Assembly: GCA_964497615.1 (NCBI GenBank)
Contig: CAZCEC010000005.1
Coordinates: forward strand, 1-64,000
Length of the DNA: 64,000 nucleotides
Source: CAZCEC01 sp964497615
GTDB taxonomy: Bacteria; Chloroflexota; Anaerolineae; Anaerolineales; UBA6663
Direction of reading: 5' to 3'
Shown here: positions 23,464 through 33,757 of the stretch, piece by piece
Numbering within the stretch: the first letter of the stretch is position 1
How the letters are laid out: every line of letters starts with the position of its first letter
Made by a program: the position numbers and the translations under genes
The notes under the pieces: generated by a model
The model's input: the letters and a program-made list of their open reading frames with translations, nothing else
Databases searched by the model: none
What the model was told of the DNA's origin: nothing

Positions 23464-24483
23464 ATGGCTAAGCTTTACTATGATCAGGATGCCGACCTTG
23501 CCCTCATCCGCGCCAAGCGGGTGGCCGTCATCGGCTATGGCTCGCAAGGCCACGCCCACGCGCTCAACTTGAAGGACAGCGGCGTCGAAGTGCGCGTGGG
23601 CCTGGCCGAGGGCAGCCGCTCGAAGGCCAAGGCGGAGGCGGCCGGCCTGACCGTCACCACCGTCGCCGAGGCCGCCGCCTGGGCCGATGTCATCATGCTC
23701 CTGGCGCCCGACACCAAGCAGCCCAAAATCTACGCCGACTCGGTGGCTCCGCACCTCACCGCCGGCAAGATGCTCATGTTCGGCCACGGCTTCAACATCC
23801 GCTACAACACCATCACCCCGCCCGTGGACGTGGATGTCACTATGATTGCGCCCAAGGCGCCCGGCCACCGCGTGCGCGAGGTCTTTACCGAAGGCGGCGG
23901 CACGCCGGCACTCCTGGCCGTCCACCAGGATGCCAGCGGCAGCGCCAAGGCCCTGGCATTGTCATACGCCAAGGCCCTTGGCGTCACGCGCGCGGGTGTT
24001 ATCGAGACCACCTTTGCCGAGGAGACCGAGACCGACCTGTTTGGCGAGCAGGCCGTGCTGTGCGGCGGCGTCAGCGCCCTGGTCAAGGCCGGTTTCGAGA
24101 CCCTGGTCAAGGCCGGCTATCAGCCCGAAGTTGCCTACTTCGAATGTCTGCACGAACTCAAGCTCATCGTGGACCTGATGTATCGCGGCGGCCTCAATTA
24201 CATGCGCTACTCCGTCAGCGACACCGCCGAGCACGGCGACTACACCGGCGGCCCGCGCCTCATCACCGAGGAAACCCTGGGCGAGATGAAGAAGATGCTC
24301 GGCGAGATTCAGGATGGCACTTACGCCCGCAAGTGGATCGCCGAGAACGAAGCCGGCCGCCCCTGGTTCAACGAGACCCGCCGCCGCGAGCAGGATCAGG
24401 CCATCGAGAAGGTCGGCGCCGAGCTGCGCGCCATGATGCCGTTCTTGAACCCGGTCACGGTCCGGCCGGACGAGCAAGGATAA
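23464..24483 (+). CDS. ilvC: Ketol-acid reductoisomerase
   Basis: IlvC isomerises and reduces acetolactate with NADPH. The 339-residue class I enzyme starts KLYYDQDADLALIRAKRVAV, has the dinucleotide motif GYGSQGHAHALNL, then MIAPKAPGHRVREVF, ETTFAEETETDLFGEQAVLCGG (metal site) and LKLIVDLMYRGGLNYMRYSVSDTAE. Only the ATG at 23464 fits; the frame is open further upstream. It directly precedes leuA. Confidence 0.97.
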   Translation: MAKLYYDQDADLALIRAKRVAVIGYGSQGHAHALNLKDSGVEVRVGLAEGSRSKAKAEAAGLTVTTVAEAAAWADVIMLLAPDTKQPKIYADSVAPHLTAGKMLMFGHGFNIRYNTITPPVDVDVTMIAPKAPGHRVREVFTEGGGTPALLAVHQDASGSAKALALSYAKALGVTRAGVIETTFAEETETDLFGEQAVLCGGVSALVKAGFETLVKAGYQPEVAYFECLHELKLIVDLMYRGGLNYMRYSVSDTAEHGDYTGGPRLITEETLGEMKKMLGEIQDGTYARKWIAENEAGRPWFNETRRREQDQAIEKVGAELRAMMPFLNPVTVRPDEQG

Positions 24484-24488
24484 CTTAT

Positions 24489-26129
24489 ATGGACAACTAC
24501 GTTCGCATCTTCGACACAACGCTGCGCGACGGGGAACAGAGCCCCGGGGCCACCATGACTTCGGCTGAAAAGCTGGAGGTGGCCCGGGCCCTTGCGCGGC
24601 TGGGTGTGGACGTGATCGAGGCCGGGTTTCCCGCTGCCTCGCCCGACGATCTGGCCGCGGTCCGGCGCATCGCCGTGGAGGTGGGGCATCCGGCGCGCGC
24701 GGAGGGCATGCCCGTCCGCCCGCCCATCATCTGCGGCCTGGCGCGGGCTAACAAGAACGATATTGACAAGGCCTGGGAGGCCGTGCGCCACGCGGCCCGG
24801 CCCCGCATCCACACCTTCCTCGCCACCTCCGAAATCCACATGCGCTACAAGCTCAAGCTCGACCGTGAGCAGGTCGTGGAGCGTGTGTCCGACATGGTTG
24901 CCTATGCGCGCAGCCTGTGCCCGGACGTGGAGTTCTCGCCCGAGGACGCCGGCCGCAGCGACCCTGAGTTTCTGTACCTGGTCCTGGCTGAGGCCATCAA
25001 GTCCGGCGCCACCACGCTTAACATCCCTGACACTGTCGGCTATACCACCCCGGACGAGTTCGGCGCCTTGATCGCGGGCATCGTCGCGCACACGCCCGGC
25101 ATCGATAACTGCATCGTTTCGGTTCACTGCCACGACGATCTCGGATTGGCCACGGCCAACACCCTGGCCGGCATCCGCGCTGGCGCCCGGCAGGCAGAGG
25201 TCACCATCAACGGCATTGGCGAGCGCGCGGGCAACACCTCTTTGGAAGAGGTGGTCATGGCGTTGCACACCCGCCGGCCGGTCTTCAATCTCAACACCGG
25301 CGTGGACACGACTCAGCTCATGCGCGCCAGCAAGCTGGTCAGCAACTACACCGGCATCGTCGTCCAGCCCAACAAGGCCATCGTCGGCGCCAATGCCTTC
25401 GCCCACGAGGCCGGCATCCACCAGGACGGGATGCTCAAACACCAGCAGACCTACGAGATCATGCGGCCCGAGACGGTCGGCGTCACCCAGAGCCGGCTGG
25501 TGCTGGGCAAGCACTCCGGCCGTCATGCGCTCAAGACCCGCCTCACCGAGATGGGCTTCGCCCTGAGCGAAAGCGAACTGGAAAAGGCCTTTACCCGCTT
25601 CAAAGACCTGGCCGACAAGAAGAAGATCATCACCGACGCCGACCTGGAAGCCCTGGTCGCGGATGAGTTCTATCAGCCGCGCGAGGTCTTCGTTCTGGAC
25701 GGCCTGCAAGTGGCCTGCGGCACGATGGGCATGCCCACCGCCACCGTGCGCCTGCGCGGCCCGGATGGCAAGACCATGACCCTGGCCGCCATCGGCACCG
25801 GGCCTGTGGACGCGGCCTATAAGGCCATTGACACGATCACCCAGGCATCCAGCACACTGCTGGAATTCTCTGTCCGCGCAGTCACTGAGGGCATTGATGC
25901 ATTGGGCGAGGTCACGGTCCGCATCCAGGGCCGCAATGGGCAAAGCAGCCTCGACGCGCAAAAAGAAGTGGACCAGCCGCGCACCTTCGGCGGCCACGGC
26001 GCCGATACCGACATCATCGTCGCCAGCGTCAAGGCCTACCTGGCGGCGGTCAACAAGCTGCTGGTCGCCACCGGCAAGTTCGGCAGTGAAATGGAACGCG
26101 TCTCTGAAGTCAGAGTCGCGAGCAGCTAG
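24489..26129 (+). CDS. leuA: 2-isopropylmalate synthase
   Basis: The 546-residue enzyme condenses acetyl-CoA and 2-oxoisovalerate. It begins VRIFDTTLRDGEQSPGATM, has VSVHCHDDLGLATANTLAG and NGIGERAGNTSLEEVVMAL for metal and substrate, AHEAGIHQDGMLKH, and a C-terminal LeuA regulatory domain (about residues 390-520) for leucine feedback. ATG 24489 lies five bases after the ilvC stop; the longer open frame upstream is inside ilvC. Confidence 0.96.
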   Translation: MDNYVRIFDTTLRDGEQSPGATMTSAEKLEVARALARLGVDVIEAGFPAASPDDLAAVRRIAVEVGHPARAEGMPVRPPIICGLARANKNDIDKAWEAVRHAARPRIHTFLATSEIHMRYKLKLDREQVVERVSDMVAYARSLCPDVEFSPEDAGRSDPEFLYLVLAEAIKSGATTLNIPDTVGYTTPDEFGALIAGIVAHTPGIDNCIVSVHCHDDLGLATANTLAGIRAGARQAEVTINGIGERAGNTSLEEVVMALHTRRPVFNLNTGVDTTQLMRASKLVSNYTGIVVQPNKAIVGANAFAHEAGIHQDGMLKHQQTYEIMRPETVGVTQSRLVLGKHSGRHALKTRLTEMGFALSESELEKAFTRFKDLADKKKIITDADLEALVADEFYQPREVFVLDGLQVACGTMGMPTATVRLRGPDGKTMTLAAIGTGPVDAAYKAIDTITQASSTLLEFSVRAVTEGIDALGEVTVRIQGRNGQSSLDAQKEVDQPRTFGGHGADTDIIVASVKAYLAAVNKLLVATGKFGSEMERVSEVRVASS

Positions 26130-26157
26130 CCACACCGTTCATCGTTGACTAACACAT

Positions 26158-27576
26158 ATGGCTGAACCCTTATCTCCACGCACCCTATTCGACAAGATCT
26201 GGTCCCGCCACGTGGTGGCGCAGGAGCCGGACTCGCCCGCCGTCCTGTACGTCGATCTGCACCTGGTACACGAAGTCACCTCGCCGCAGGCCTTCGCCGG
26301 CCTGCGCCAGCGCGGCCTCAAGGTGCGCCGCCCGGACAAGACCGTGGCCACCGCCGATCACAGCACCCCCACCCACGACCGCAGCCTGCCGATCCTCGAT
26401 GCCCAGGCCGCCCGCCAGATCGAGCAGCTCGAAGCCAACTGCCGCGACTTCGGCATCACCCTCTACGGCCTGGGCAGCCCGCATCAGGGCATCGTCCACG
26501 TCATCGGCCCGGAGTTGGGCTTCACCCAGCCGGGCATGACCATCGTCTGCGGCGACAGCCACACCTCCACGCACGGCGCGTTTGGCGCTCTGGCGTTCGG
26601 CATTGGCACCAGCGAGGTCGAGCATGTCCTGGCCACGCAGTGCCTGTTGCAGCGCCGCCCCAAGACCGCACAGGTGCAGGTGGACGGCCGCCTGGCCCCC
26701 GGCGTCTCGGCCAAGGACATCATCCTGGCCCTTATCGCCAAGATCGGGGTGGGGGGCGGCACCGGCCATGTCCTCGAATACAGCGGTTCCGCCATTCGTT
26801 CGCTCAGCATGGAGGAGCGCATGACGGTCTGCAATATGTCCATCGAAGGCGGTGCGCGGGCTGGCATGGTTGCACCCGACGACACCACCTTCCAATATCT
26901 GGCCGGCCGGCCCTTCGCCCCGCAGGGCGCTGCCTGGGACGCTGCCGTGGCCCGCTGGCGCGCCCTGCCCACCGACGAGGGCGCGGCCTACGACAAGGTC
27001 GTCACCCTGGATGCCGGCGAGTTGGAACCGATGATTACCTATGGCACCAATCCCGGCATGGGCATCGCCATCACCCGCCCCGTGCCGGACCCCGCCCGCA
27101 TGGGCGACACGACTCAGAAGGCGGCGCTCGAAAAGGCCTTGCGCTATATGGACCTGCCAGCCGGCCGCCCGCTCCTGGGCCATCCAGTGGATGTCGTCTT
27201 CATCGGCAGTTGCACCAATGCCCGCATCTCCGATTTGCGGCTGGCGGCCAGCCTCCTGCGCGGCCGGCGCGTCGCCTCGAACGTGCGCGTCATGGTGGTG
27301 CCTGGCTCGCAGGATGTGAAACGTCAGGCGGAGGTCGAGGGCCTGGCGGATGTCTTCCGGGCGGCCGGCGCGGAGTGGCGCGAGGCCGGCTGCTCCATGT
27401 GCATTGCCATGAACGGCGACCAGCTTGAGCCGGGCCAATACGCCGTCAGCACCAGCAACCGCAACTTCGAGGGGCGCCAGGGCAAGGGCGGGCGCACCTT
27501 TCTGGCCAGCCCGCTCACCGCCGCCGCCACCGCCCTGCACGGCGTCGTCACCGATCCGCGCTCACTGCTGTCGTAG
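26158..27576 (+). CDS. leuC: 3-isopropylmalate dehydratase large subunit
   Basis: The aconitase-family subunit of 472 residues holds the [4Fe-4S] ligands in FIGSCTNARISDLR and AGCSMCIAMNGD, with SDRSTPTHDR-like DHSTPTHDRSLP and VCGDSHTSTHGAFGALAFGIG. It works with LeuD on isopropylmalate and, in the citramalate route to isoleucine, on citramalate. No strong ribosome site. It lies 28 bases after leuA. Confidence 0.97.
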   Translation: MAEPLSPRTLFDKIWSRHVVAQEPDSPAVLYVDLHLVHEVTSPQAFAGLRQRGLKVRRPDKTVATADHSTPTHDRSLPILDAQAARQIEQLEANCRDFGITLYGLGSPHQGIVHVIGPELGFTQPGMTIVCGDSHTSTHGAFGALAFGIGTSEVEHVLATQCLLQRRPKTAQVQVDGRLAPGVSAKDIILALIAKIGVGGGTGHVLEYSGSAIRSLSMEERMTVCNMSIEGGARAGMVAPDDTTFQYLAGRPFAPQGAAWDAAVARWRALPTDEGAAYDKVVTLDAGELEPMITYGTNPGMGIAITRPVPDPARMGDTTQKAALEKALRYMDLPAGRPLLGHPVDVVFIGSCTNARISDLRLAASLLRGRRVASNVRVMVVPGSQDVKRQAEVEGLADVFRAAGAEWREAGCSMCIAMNGDQLEPGQYAVSTSNRNFEGRQGKGGRTFLASPLTAAATALHGVVTDPRSLLS

Positions 27577-27591
27577 CACTTGCATAGACCC

Positions 27592-28182
<591 letters not shown>

Positions 28183-28198
28183 GGCGGTCGGGGATCGT

Positions 28199-29746
28199 AT
28201 GATCGAAGTCTACGACACCACCCTCCGAGACGGCACCCAGCGCGAAGGCATCTCGCTCTCCTGCGCCGATAAGCTGCGCATTGCGCGCAAGCTGGATGCA
28301 TTGGGCCTGGCCTTCATCGAGGGCGGCTGGCCCGGCTCTAATCCAAAAGATGTCGAGTTCTTCGAGCGCGCCCGCGATGAGCACTGGCAGACCGCCTGCA
28401 TCGCCGCCTTTGGCTCCACCTGCCGCGCGCAGGCCGGCCCGGAAGACGACGCCAACATTGCCGCGCTGCTCGGCGCCCGCACCCCCGTGTGCACCGTCGT
28501 CGGCAAGACCTGGACCCTGCACGTGACGGATGTCCTGCGGACAACCCTGGATGACAACCTGCGCATCATCGAGGCCAGCCTGGCCTATCTGCGCGCTCAG
28601 GGCCGGCGGGTGATCTACGACGCCGAGCACTTCTTCGACGGCTATCGCGCGGATCCGGCATACGCCTTGGAAACCCTGCGGGCTGCCGTGCGCGGCGGCG
28701 CCGAGACGGTCGTCCTGTGCGACACCAATGGCGGCACCCTGCCTTGGGATCTGTCGGAAATCGTCACCACCGTGGCAGACACGCTCCACCACCCGTTCGG
28801 CATCCACACCCACAATGACGGCGAGTGCGCGGTGGCGAACACCTTGGCCGCGGTGAAAGCCGGGGCGCGGCAGGTGCAGGGCACCATTAACGGCTACGGC
28901 GAGCGCTGCGGCAACGCCAACCTGTGCGCCATCATCCCCGACCTTGAACTCAAGCTTGACCGGCGCTGTCTGCCGCCCGGCCGCCTGCGCCACCTCACCG
29001 ACGTGGCGCATTTCGTGGCCGAGGTCGTCAACCTTTCGCCCGACGAGCATCAGGCCTACGTCGGCCGGTCCGCCTTTGCGCACAAGGGCGGCATCCACGT
29101 TGCCGCCATGCGCCGCAACGTCCGCTCCTACCAGCACATCGACCCGGACCTGGTGGGGAACGAAATGCGGGTTGTCGTGAGCGAGCTTTCCGGCCGTGGC
29201 AACTTGCTGAGCAAGGCGGAGGAATTGGGGCTTGACCAGACCGGCCGCGGCGTGGCCGATGTGCTCGCCGAGATCAAGGCCCTGGAGGCGCAGGGCTTCT
29301 CCTTCGAGGCGGCGGAGGCCTCCGTAGCCCTGATGCTCAAGCGCCAGGAACCTGGCTACGGCGCGCCGTTCGAATTGGTGGACTTCTCTGTCATCGTCGA
29401 GCACCGCGCCGGACGGGGGATGCTGGCCGAGGCGACCGTCAAGGTGCGTGTGGCGGGCGAAGTGCAGCACACTGCCGCCGAGGGCAACGGTCCCGTCAAT
29501 GCCCTGGACGCGGCCCTGCGCAAGGCACTGGTAACGCATTACCCCGCCATCGCCAGCTTCCAGTTGGCCGACTACAAGGTTCGCATCCTGGACGGCAACA
29601 ACGGCACGGCCGCGACGACCCGCGTTCTGATTGACACCCAGAACGGGACCAAACGCTGGAGCACCGTCGGCGCCAGCGCCAATATCATCGAAGCCAGTTG
29701 GCGCGCCCTGGCCGATGCGGTTGAGTATGGCCTGACGGTGGCCTAG
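28199..29746 (+). CDS. cimA: (R)-citramalate synthase-like enzyme
   Basis: The 515-residue enzyme belongs to the LeuA/CimA family but has the citramalate-synthase pattern EVYDTTLRDGTQREGISLS and GWPGSNPKDVEFFE, followed by IHTHNDGECAVANTLAAV, NGYGERCGNANLCAIIPDL and FAHKGGIHVAAMRRN. It would condense acetyl-CoA and pyruvate to citramalate, feeding LeuCD and LeuB to make 2-oxobutyrate for isoleucine without threonine. A C-terminal regulatory domain is present. It sits between leuD and leuB, exactly as that pathway requires. Confidence 0.92.
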   Translation: MIEVYDTTLRDGTQREGISLSCADKLRIARKLDALGLAFIEGGWPGSNPKDVEFFERARDEHWQTACIAAFGSTCRAQAGPEDDANIAALLGARTPVCTVVGKTWTLHVTDVLRTTLDDNLRIIEASLAYLRAQGRRVIYDAEHFFDGYRADPAYALETLRAAVRGGAETVVLCDTNGGTLPWDLSEIVTTVADTLHHPFGIHTHNDGECAVANTLAAVKAGARQVQGTINGYGERCGNANLCAIIPDLELKLDRRCLPPGRLRHLTDVAHFVAEVVNLSPDEHQAYVGRSAFAHKGGIHVAAMRRNVRSYQHIDPDLVGNEMRVVVSELSGRGNLLSKAEELGLDQTGRGVADVLAEIKALEAQGFSFEAAEASVALMLKRQEPGYGAPFELVDFSVIVEHRAGRGMLAEATVKVRVAGEVQHTAAEGNGPVNALDAALRKALVTHYPAIASFQLADYKVRILDGNNGTAATTRVLIDTQNGTKRWSTVGASANIIEASWRALADAVEYGLTVA

Positions 29747-29758
29747 AAAGGGATTGCT

Positions 29759-30844
29759 TTGAAAGCTAACATTACCCTGCTGCCCGGCGATGGCATCGGC
29801 CCCGAAGTGGTGGCGGAGGCCGTCAAGGTCCTCGACACGGTGGCCTCCGCCCACGGCCACTCGTTTGCCTATGCCGAACGCCTCATGGGCGGCTGTTCGA
29901 TTGACCGCTTTGGCGTGGCCCTCACCGATGAGGTGCTGGCCGACTGCCGCGCCGCCGACGCGGTGCTGCTGGGCGCGGTTGGCGGCCCTAAGTGGGATGA
30001 TCCCGCTGCCAAGGTCCGGCCCGAGCAAGGGCTGCTGGGCCTCCGCAAGGGTCTGGGGGTGTATGCCAACTTGCGGCCGGTGCGCGTGCATCCCAGCCTC
30101 ATCGCCGCCTCTCCGCTCCGGCCGGAGAAACTGGCTGGCGTGGACATCCTGGTGATCCGCGAGCTGACCGGAGGCCTGTACTTCGGCCAGCCCAAGGGCC
30201 GCGATCAGAAGGACGGCCACGAGCGGGCCGTGGATACGCTGGAATACTACGACTACGAGGTCCGCCGGGTCGTCAGCCTGGCATTCCGCCTGGCCCGCGA
30301 CCGCCGCCAGAAAGTCACCTCGGTGGACAAAGCCAATGTCCTCGAGTCGTCGCGGCTGTGGCGGCAGGTCGCCGCCGCGGTGGGAGCCGAACATCCCGGC
30401 ATCGCCCTCGATCACGTTCTGGTGGATACGGCCGCCATGCGCCTGATTACCAGCCCGGCCACCTTCGACGTGCTGGTCACGGAGAACATGTTTGGCGATA
30501 TCCTGACCGATGAGGCCTCCGTTTTGTCTGGTTCGATGGGCATGCTGCCCTCGGCCTCGCTGGGCGACGACGGCCCTGGCCTCTACGAGCCCATCCACGG
30601 CTCCGCGCCCGATATTGCCGGCCGAGGGCTCGCCAACCCGCTGGGCACCATCCTCAGCGCCGCCATGCTGCTCCGTCACTCGCTCCACCTGCCGCGCGAG
30701 GCCGCCGCTATCGAGGCCGCCGTGGATGCCGCCATCACTGCCGGCGCCCGCACGGCAGATCTCGGCGGAAGCCTGACCACCACCGAGATGACCCGCGCCG
30801 TCCTTGAGAACCTGGTCCTGCCGCAGCCGGAGGTCGCCGGATGA
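29759..30844 (+). CDS. leuB: 3-isopropylmalate dehydrogenase, TTG start
   Basis: LeuB oxidatively decarboxylates isopropylmalate, and the citramalate-derived homologue in the isoleucine bypass. Motifs: ITLLPGDGIGPEVVAEAV, GAVGGPKWDD, VRELTGGLYFG-like IRELTGGLYFGQPKGR, DKANVLESSRLWR, TENMFGDILTDEASVLSGSMG and EPIHGSAPDIAG. The start is an unusual TTG at 29759, supported by AAAGGGA just upstream and by the family N-terminus KANITLLPGDG. Length 361 residues. Confidence 0.95.
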   Translation: MKANITLLPGDGIGPEVVAEAVKVLDTVASAHGHSFAYAERLMGGCSIDRFGVALTDEVLADCRAADAVLLGAVGGPKWDDPAAKVRPEQGLLGLRKGLGVYANLRPVRVHPSLIAASPLRPEKLAGVDILVIRELTGGLYFGQPKGRDQKDGHERAVDTLEYYDYEVRRVVSLAFRLARDRRQKVTSVDKANVLESSRLWRQVAAAVGAEHPGIALDHVLVDTAAMRLITSPATFDVLVTENMFGDILTDEASVLSGSMGMLPSASLGDDGPGLYEPIHGSAPDIAGRGLANPLGTILSAAMLLRHSLHLPREAAAIEAAVDAAITAGARTADLGGSLTTTEMTRAVLENLVLPQPEVAG

Positions 30845-30938
30845 AGACCTACGCGGCGCCTGGCCATTGCGATCAGGCTGATTTCCCGCATTCCCACAAT
30901 CACACTGGCTTGCCGCCAACCGCGAAGGAGTAATCACG

Positions 30939-31907
30939 ATGGGCATGGAGTCAAAGTACGTCTGGATGAATGGCGACCTGGTGGAGTATGCGCGGGCGAC
31001 GATGCACTTCCTCACGCCCGCCCTGCACTACGGTGTCGGCGTGTTCGAGGGCATCCGCTCCTATGCCACGCCCAGCGGGCCGGCCATCTTCCGCCTGGCC
31101 GAGCACACCGAGCGCCTGATCGACTCGGCCCAGGTGCTGGGCTTTCGCGAACTGCCCTATACCGCCGAGCAGTTGGCCGAGGCGATCAAGCTGACCGTGG
31201 CCGCCAACGGATTCGTGGAGTGCTACGTGCGCCCCCTGATCTATCTGGCTGGCGGCGGCTGGAACCTGACGGTGGACGCGGGCCGTGCCGACGTGGGCAT
31301 CGCCGTGTGGGAATGGACCAACTACCTGGGTGAGGAAGCCCTGGATCGCGGCATCCGCGCCAATATCGCCACCTTCACGCGCCATCATCCCAACGTGATG
31401 ATGACCAAGGCCAAGATCACGGGCAACTATGCCAACAGCGTGCTGGCCAAGACCGAGTCCGTCCGGTTGGGCTTCGAGGAAGCCATCATGCTCGACCCGC
31501 AGGGCTTCGTCGCCGAGTGCACCGGCGAGAACCTCTTCCTGGTGCGGCGCGGCAAGATTTACACGCCCGGCCTCGCCGCCATCCTGGATGGCATCACGCG
31601 CGACTCGATCATCACCCTGGCCGGCGACTTGGGCTACGAGGTGATCGAGACACCCATCTCCCGTGACCAGCTTTACACGGCCGACGAGGTCTTTGTCTGC
31701 GGCACAGCCGCCGAGTGCATCGGGCTGCGCGAGATTGACTTCCGCACGATTGGCTCTGGCCGCTCCGGCCCGGTGACGCGCGCCATCCAGAAGGAATTTC
31801 ACGCCGCCATTCACGGCCAGCACCCGCGCTCCGCCGAGTGGCTCGCCTACGTCAACGCGCCCGTGTCCGCCGCCGTGCCGGTTGCCGCGTCAGCCGCCCA
31901 AGCGTAG
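30939..31907 (+). CDS. ilvE: Branched-chain amino acid aminotransferase
   Basis: The 322-residue class IV PLP enzyme catalyses the last step for Ile, Leu and Val. It has FLTPALHYGVGVFEGIRSY, YVRPLIYLAGG, the PLP lysine in MMTKAKITGNYANSVLAK, EAIMLDPQGFVAECTGENLF and VFVCGTAAEC. GAAGGAGT ahead of the ATG is a strong ribosome site. A 94-base spacer separates it from leuB. Its stop codon lies inside the palindrome at 31904-31932. Confidence 0.96.
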   Translation: MGMESKYVWMNGDLVEYARATMHFLTPALHYGVGVFEGIRSYATPSGPAIFRLAEHTERLIDSAQVLGFRELPYTAEQLAEAIKLTVAANGFVECYVRPLIYLAGGGWNLTVDAGRADVGIAVWEWTNYLGEEALDRGIRANIATFTRHHPNVMMTKAKITGNYANSVLAKTESVRLGFEEAIMLDPQGFVAECTGENLFLVRRGKIYTPGLAAILDGITRDSIITLAGDLGYEVIETPISRDQLYTADEVFVCGTAAECIGLREIDFRTIGSGRSGPVTRAIQKEFHAAIHGQHPRSAEWLAYVNAPVSAAVPVAASAAQA

Positions 31908-31932
31908 AGACGCCCCGCCGGGGCGTCTCTAC
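31904..31932. repeat. Perfect 29-base palindromic repeat
   Basis: GTAGAGACGCCCC, loop GCC, GGGGCGTCTCTAC: 13 perfect pairs, with the ilvE TAG inside the left arm. It resembles the dispersed GTAGAGACG...CGTCTCTAC elements found in many bacterial genomes. It could also act as a strong hairpin between ilvE and pheA, but has no T run. Confidence 0.8.
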
Positions 31933-31966
31933 GGCGGGCCATCTCCACAGCGGACACACTCGTCGT

Positions 31967-32785
31967 ATGTTGATAGCCATTCAAGGCGAGCGCGGCTCCT
32001 ATTCCGATGCCGCGGCGCTTGAGCACTTTGGCCCAACGGCCAAGGTCCTGCCCTGCGAGACGTTCGACCTCGCCTTCGAGGCCGTCGAAAGCGGGCGCGC
32101 CGACGCTGGCCTGGTGCCGATCGAGAACTCCGTCGCGGGCAGCATCCACCGCTGTTACGACCTGCTCATGCAGCATTCGCTCTCGATTGTGGGCGAGCGC
32201 CTGCTGCGCGTCCGCCATTGCCTCATCGGGCACCCTGGCGTGGCGGTTGCCGACATCCGGCGCGTGATCAGCCACCCGCAGGCGCTGGCCCAATGCGGAC
32301 GATTCCTCAAGTCGCTTCCGGGCGTCACCACCGCCGTGGTGTATGACACCGCCGGAAGCGTCAAGATGGTCAAAGAGCAGGCGGATCCCGCCCAGGCCGG
32401 CATCGCCTCGGCCCGCGCTGCCGAGGTCTATGGCATGTCCATCCTGGCCGAAGGCATTGAGGATGACCCCGCCAATTTCACCCGCTTCCTCGCCATCCAG
32501 CGCCAGCCAGAAACGCCCGTCGGCGACGCCAAAACTTCTATTGTTTTCTCCATGCGCAATGTGGCGGGCGCCCTGTTCAAGGCCATGAGCGCCTTTGCGC
32601 TGCGCGACATCGACCTCACCAAGATCGAATCGCGTCCCCTCGTGGGCAAGGTTTGGGAGTATCTTTTCTACGTTGACTTTGCCGGCTCCACGTCAGACCC
32701 CAACGTCCAGCGCGCCCTGGCGAATTTGGAAGAATACACCTCGCTGATGCGTGTACTTGGCTCCTATCCGCGCCACCGTCCGTAG
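31967..32785 (+). CDS. pheA: Prephenate dehydratase
   Basis: The 272-residue protein makes phenylpyruvate from prephenate. It has IAIQGERGSYSDAAALEHF, LVPIENSVAGSIHRCYDLL, SHPQALAQC, the catalytic-region NFTRFLAI and a C-terminal ACT domain with IESRPLVGKVWEYLFYVDF for phenylalanine feedback. There is no chorismate mutase domain. ATG 31967 was chosen; the frame is open into ilvE upstream. Confidence 0.95.
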   Translation: MLIAIQGERGSYSDAAALEHFGPTAKVLPCETFDLAFEAVESGRADAGLVPIENSVAGSIHRCYDLLMQHSLSIVGERLLRVRHCLIGHPGVAVADIRRVISHPQALAQCGRFLKSLPGVTTAVVYDTAGSVKMVKEQADPAQAGIASARAAEVYGMSILAEGIEDDPANFTRFLAIQRQPETPVGDAKTSIVFSMRNVAGALFKAMSAFALRDIDLTKIESRPLVGKVWEYLFYVDFAGSTSDPNVQRALANLEEYTSLMRVLGSYPRHRP

Positions 32786-32798
32786 CCTCGCTGGCGCC

Positions 32799-33692
32799 AT
32801 GCCCATCACCTATCGTCCCGGCACCTTCGCCGACTCCTTCGCCGCCTACAAGATCTTCGAAGTGACCCTGGCGGACTTTGCCCAGCGCCTGGGCATGATT
32901 GCCGACCAGACGTCTGGCGACCCTGAAGCCTGGGACAAACGCCGGCCCCTCTACGAGCACCTGGCGCGCACCGCCGCCCACTTTTGGATTGCTCAAGACG
33001 GCGAGCGCCCCGTCGGCTACGCGCGCTCAATCGAACGCGACGGCGTGCTGGAATTGACCGAGTTCTTCGTCCTGCCAGAGGTGCAGGCGGGCGGGGTGGG
33101 GCGCGAGCTGTTGGCACGGGCCTTCCCCACCGAACCTGCCCATCATCGCACCATCATCGCCACCAGCGACCTTCGCGCCCAGGGCCGCTACTTGCGCGCG
33201 GGCGTCTATCCGCGCTTTCCCATCTACTTCCTGGGCCGTGCGCCGGAGCCTGTTGCCATCGAATCGGACTTGGTGATCGCGGAGATTGCTGATGCTGACA
33301 GCGCCTTGCCGCAGTTGGCGGCGCTGGATAAGGCGGTGCTCGGCCACCGGCGCGACGCCGATCATCGCTACCTGCTGGCCACGCGCCAGGGCTTTCTCTA
33401 CCGGCGGGAGGGCGTGCCGGTCGGCTATGGCTATGCCGGCCACAATAACGGCCCCATTGCCCTGCTGGACCCGGCCGACTTTCCGGCTGTGCTGGCGCAC
33501 GCCGAGAGCCGGGCCCATGCGCGCGGCGCGGCCCGCACCGGCTTCGAAGTGGGGATGATCAACGCCGCCGCCGTGGACTACCTGCTGAGGCGCGGCTACC
33601 TGCTCGATGCGTTCTTTGCGTTCTTCATGAGCAGCGCCCCCTTCGGCCGGTTCGAGAACTACATCTTCACCAGCCCGCCGTTCTTCATGTGA
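32799..33692 (+). CDS. Double-GNAT-domain acetyltransferase
   Basis: The 297-residue protein contains an N-terminal GNAT domain with an acetyl-CoA motif region FFVLPEVQAGGVGRELLARAF (about residues 90-110) and a degenerate second domain (LATRQGFLYRREGVPVGYGY, then ARGAARTGFEVGMINAAAV). It ends RFENYIFTSPPFFM. Two-domain GNATs of this kind are common but the substrate is unknown. ATG 32799 was chosen because the upstream frame overlaps pheA. Confidence 0.8.
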   Translation: MPITYRPGTFADSFAAYKIFEVTLADFAQRLGMIADQTSGDPEAWDKRRPLYEHLARTAAHFWIAQDGERPVGYARSIERDGVLELTEFFVLPEVQAGGVGRELLARAFPTEPAHHRTIIATSDLRAQGRYLRAGVYPRFPIYFLGRAPEPVAIESDLVIAEIADADSALPQLAALDKAVLGHRRDADHRYLLATRQGFLYRREGVPVGYGYAGHNNGPIALLDPADFPAVLAHAESRAHARGAARTGFEVGMINAAAVDYLLRRGYLLDAFFAFFMSSAPFGRFENYIFTSPPFFM

Positions 33693-33701
33693 TTCCTCGG
33701 C

Positions 33702-33744
33702 GAAATACAAAGGGCACGTGCTCACCACGTGCCCTTTGTATTTC
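33702..33744. terminator. Bidirectional terminator between convergent genes
   Basis: GAAATACAAAGGGCACGTG (33702-33720), loop CTCAC, and the perfect complement CACGTGCCCTTTGTATTTC (33726-33744): a 19-bp stem with A/T-rich outer ends. It ends both the acetyltransferase gene and the lys operon. Confidence 0.93.
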
Positions 33745-33757
33745 ACCGAACGCAACC

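Noticed and set aside
24060..24488. Upstream extension of leuA inside ilvC
   Set aside because: The family N-terminus is at 24489 and the extension is the out-of-frame image of ilvC.
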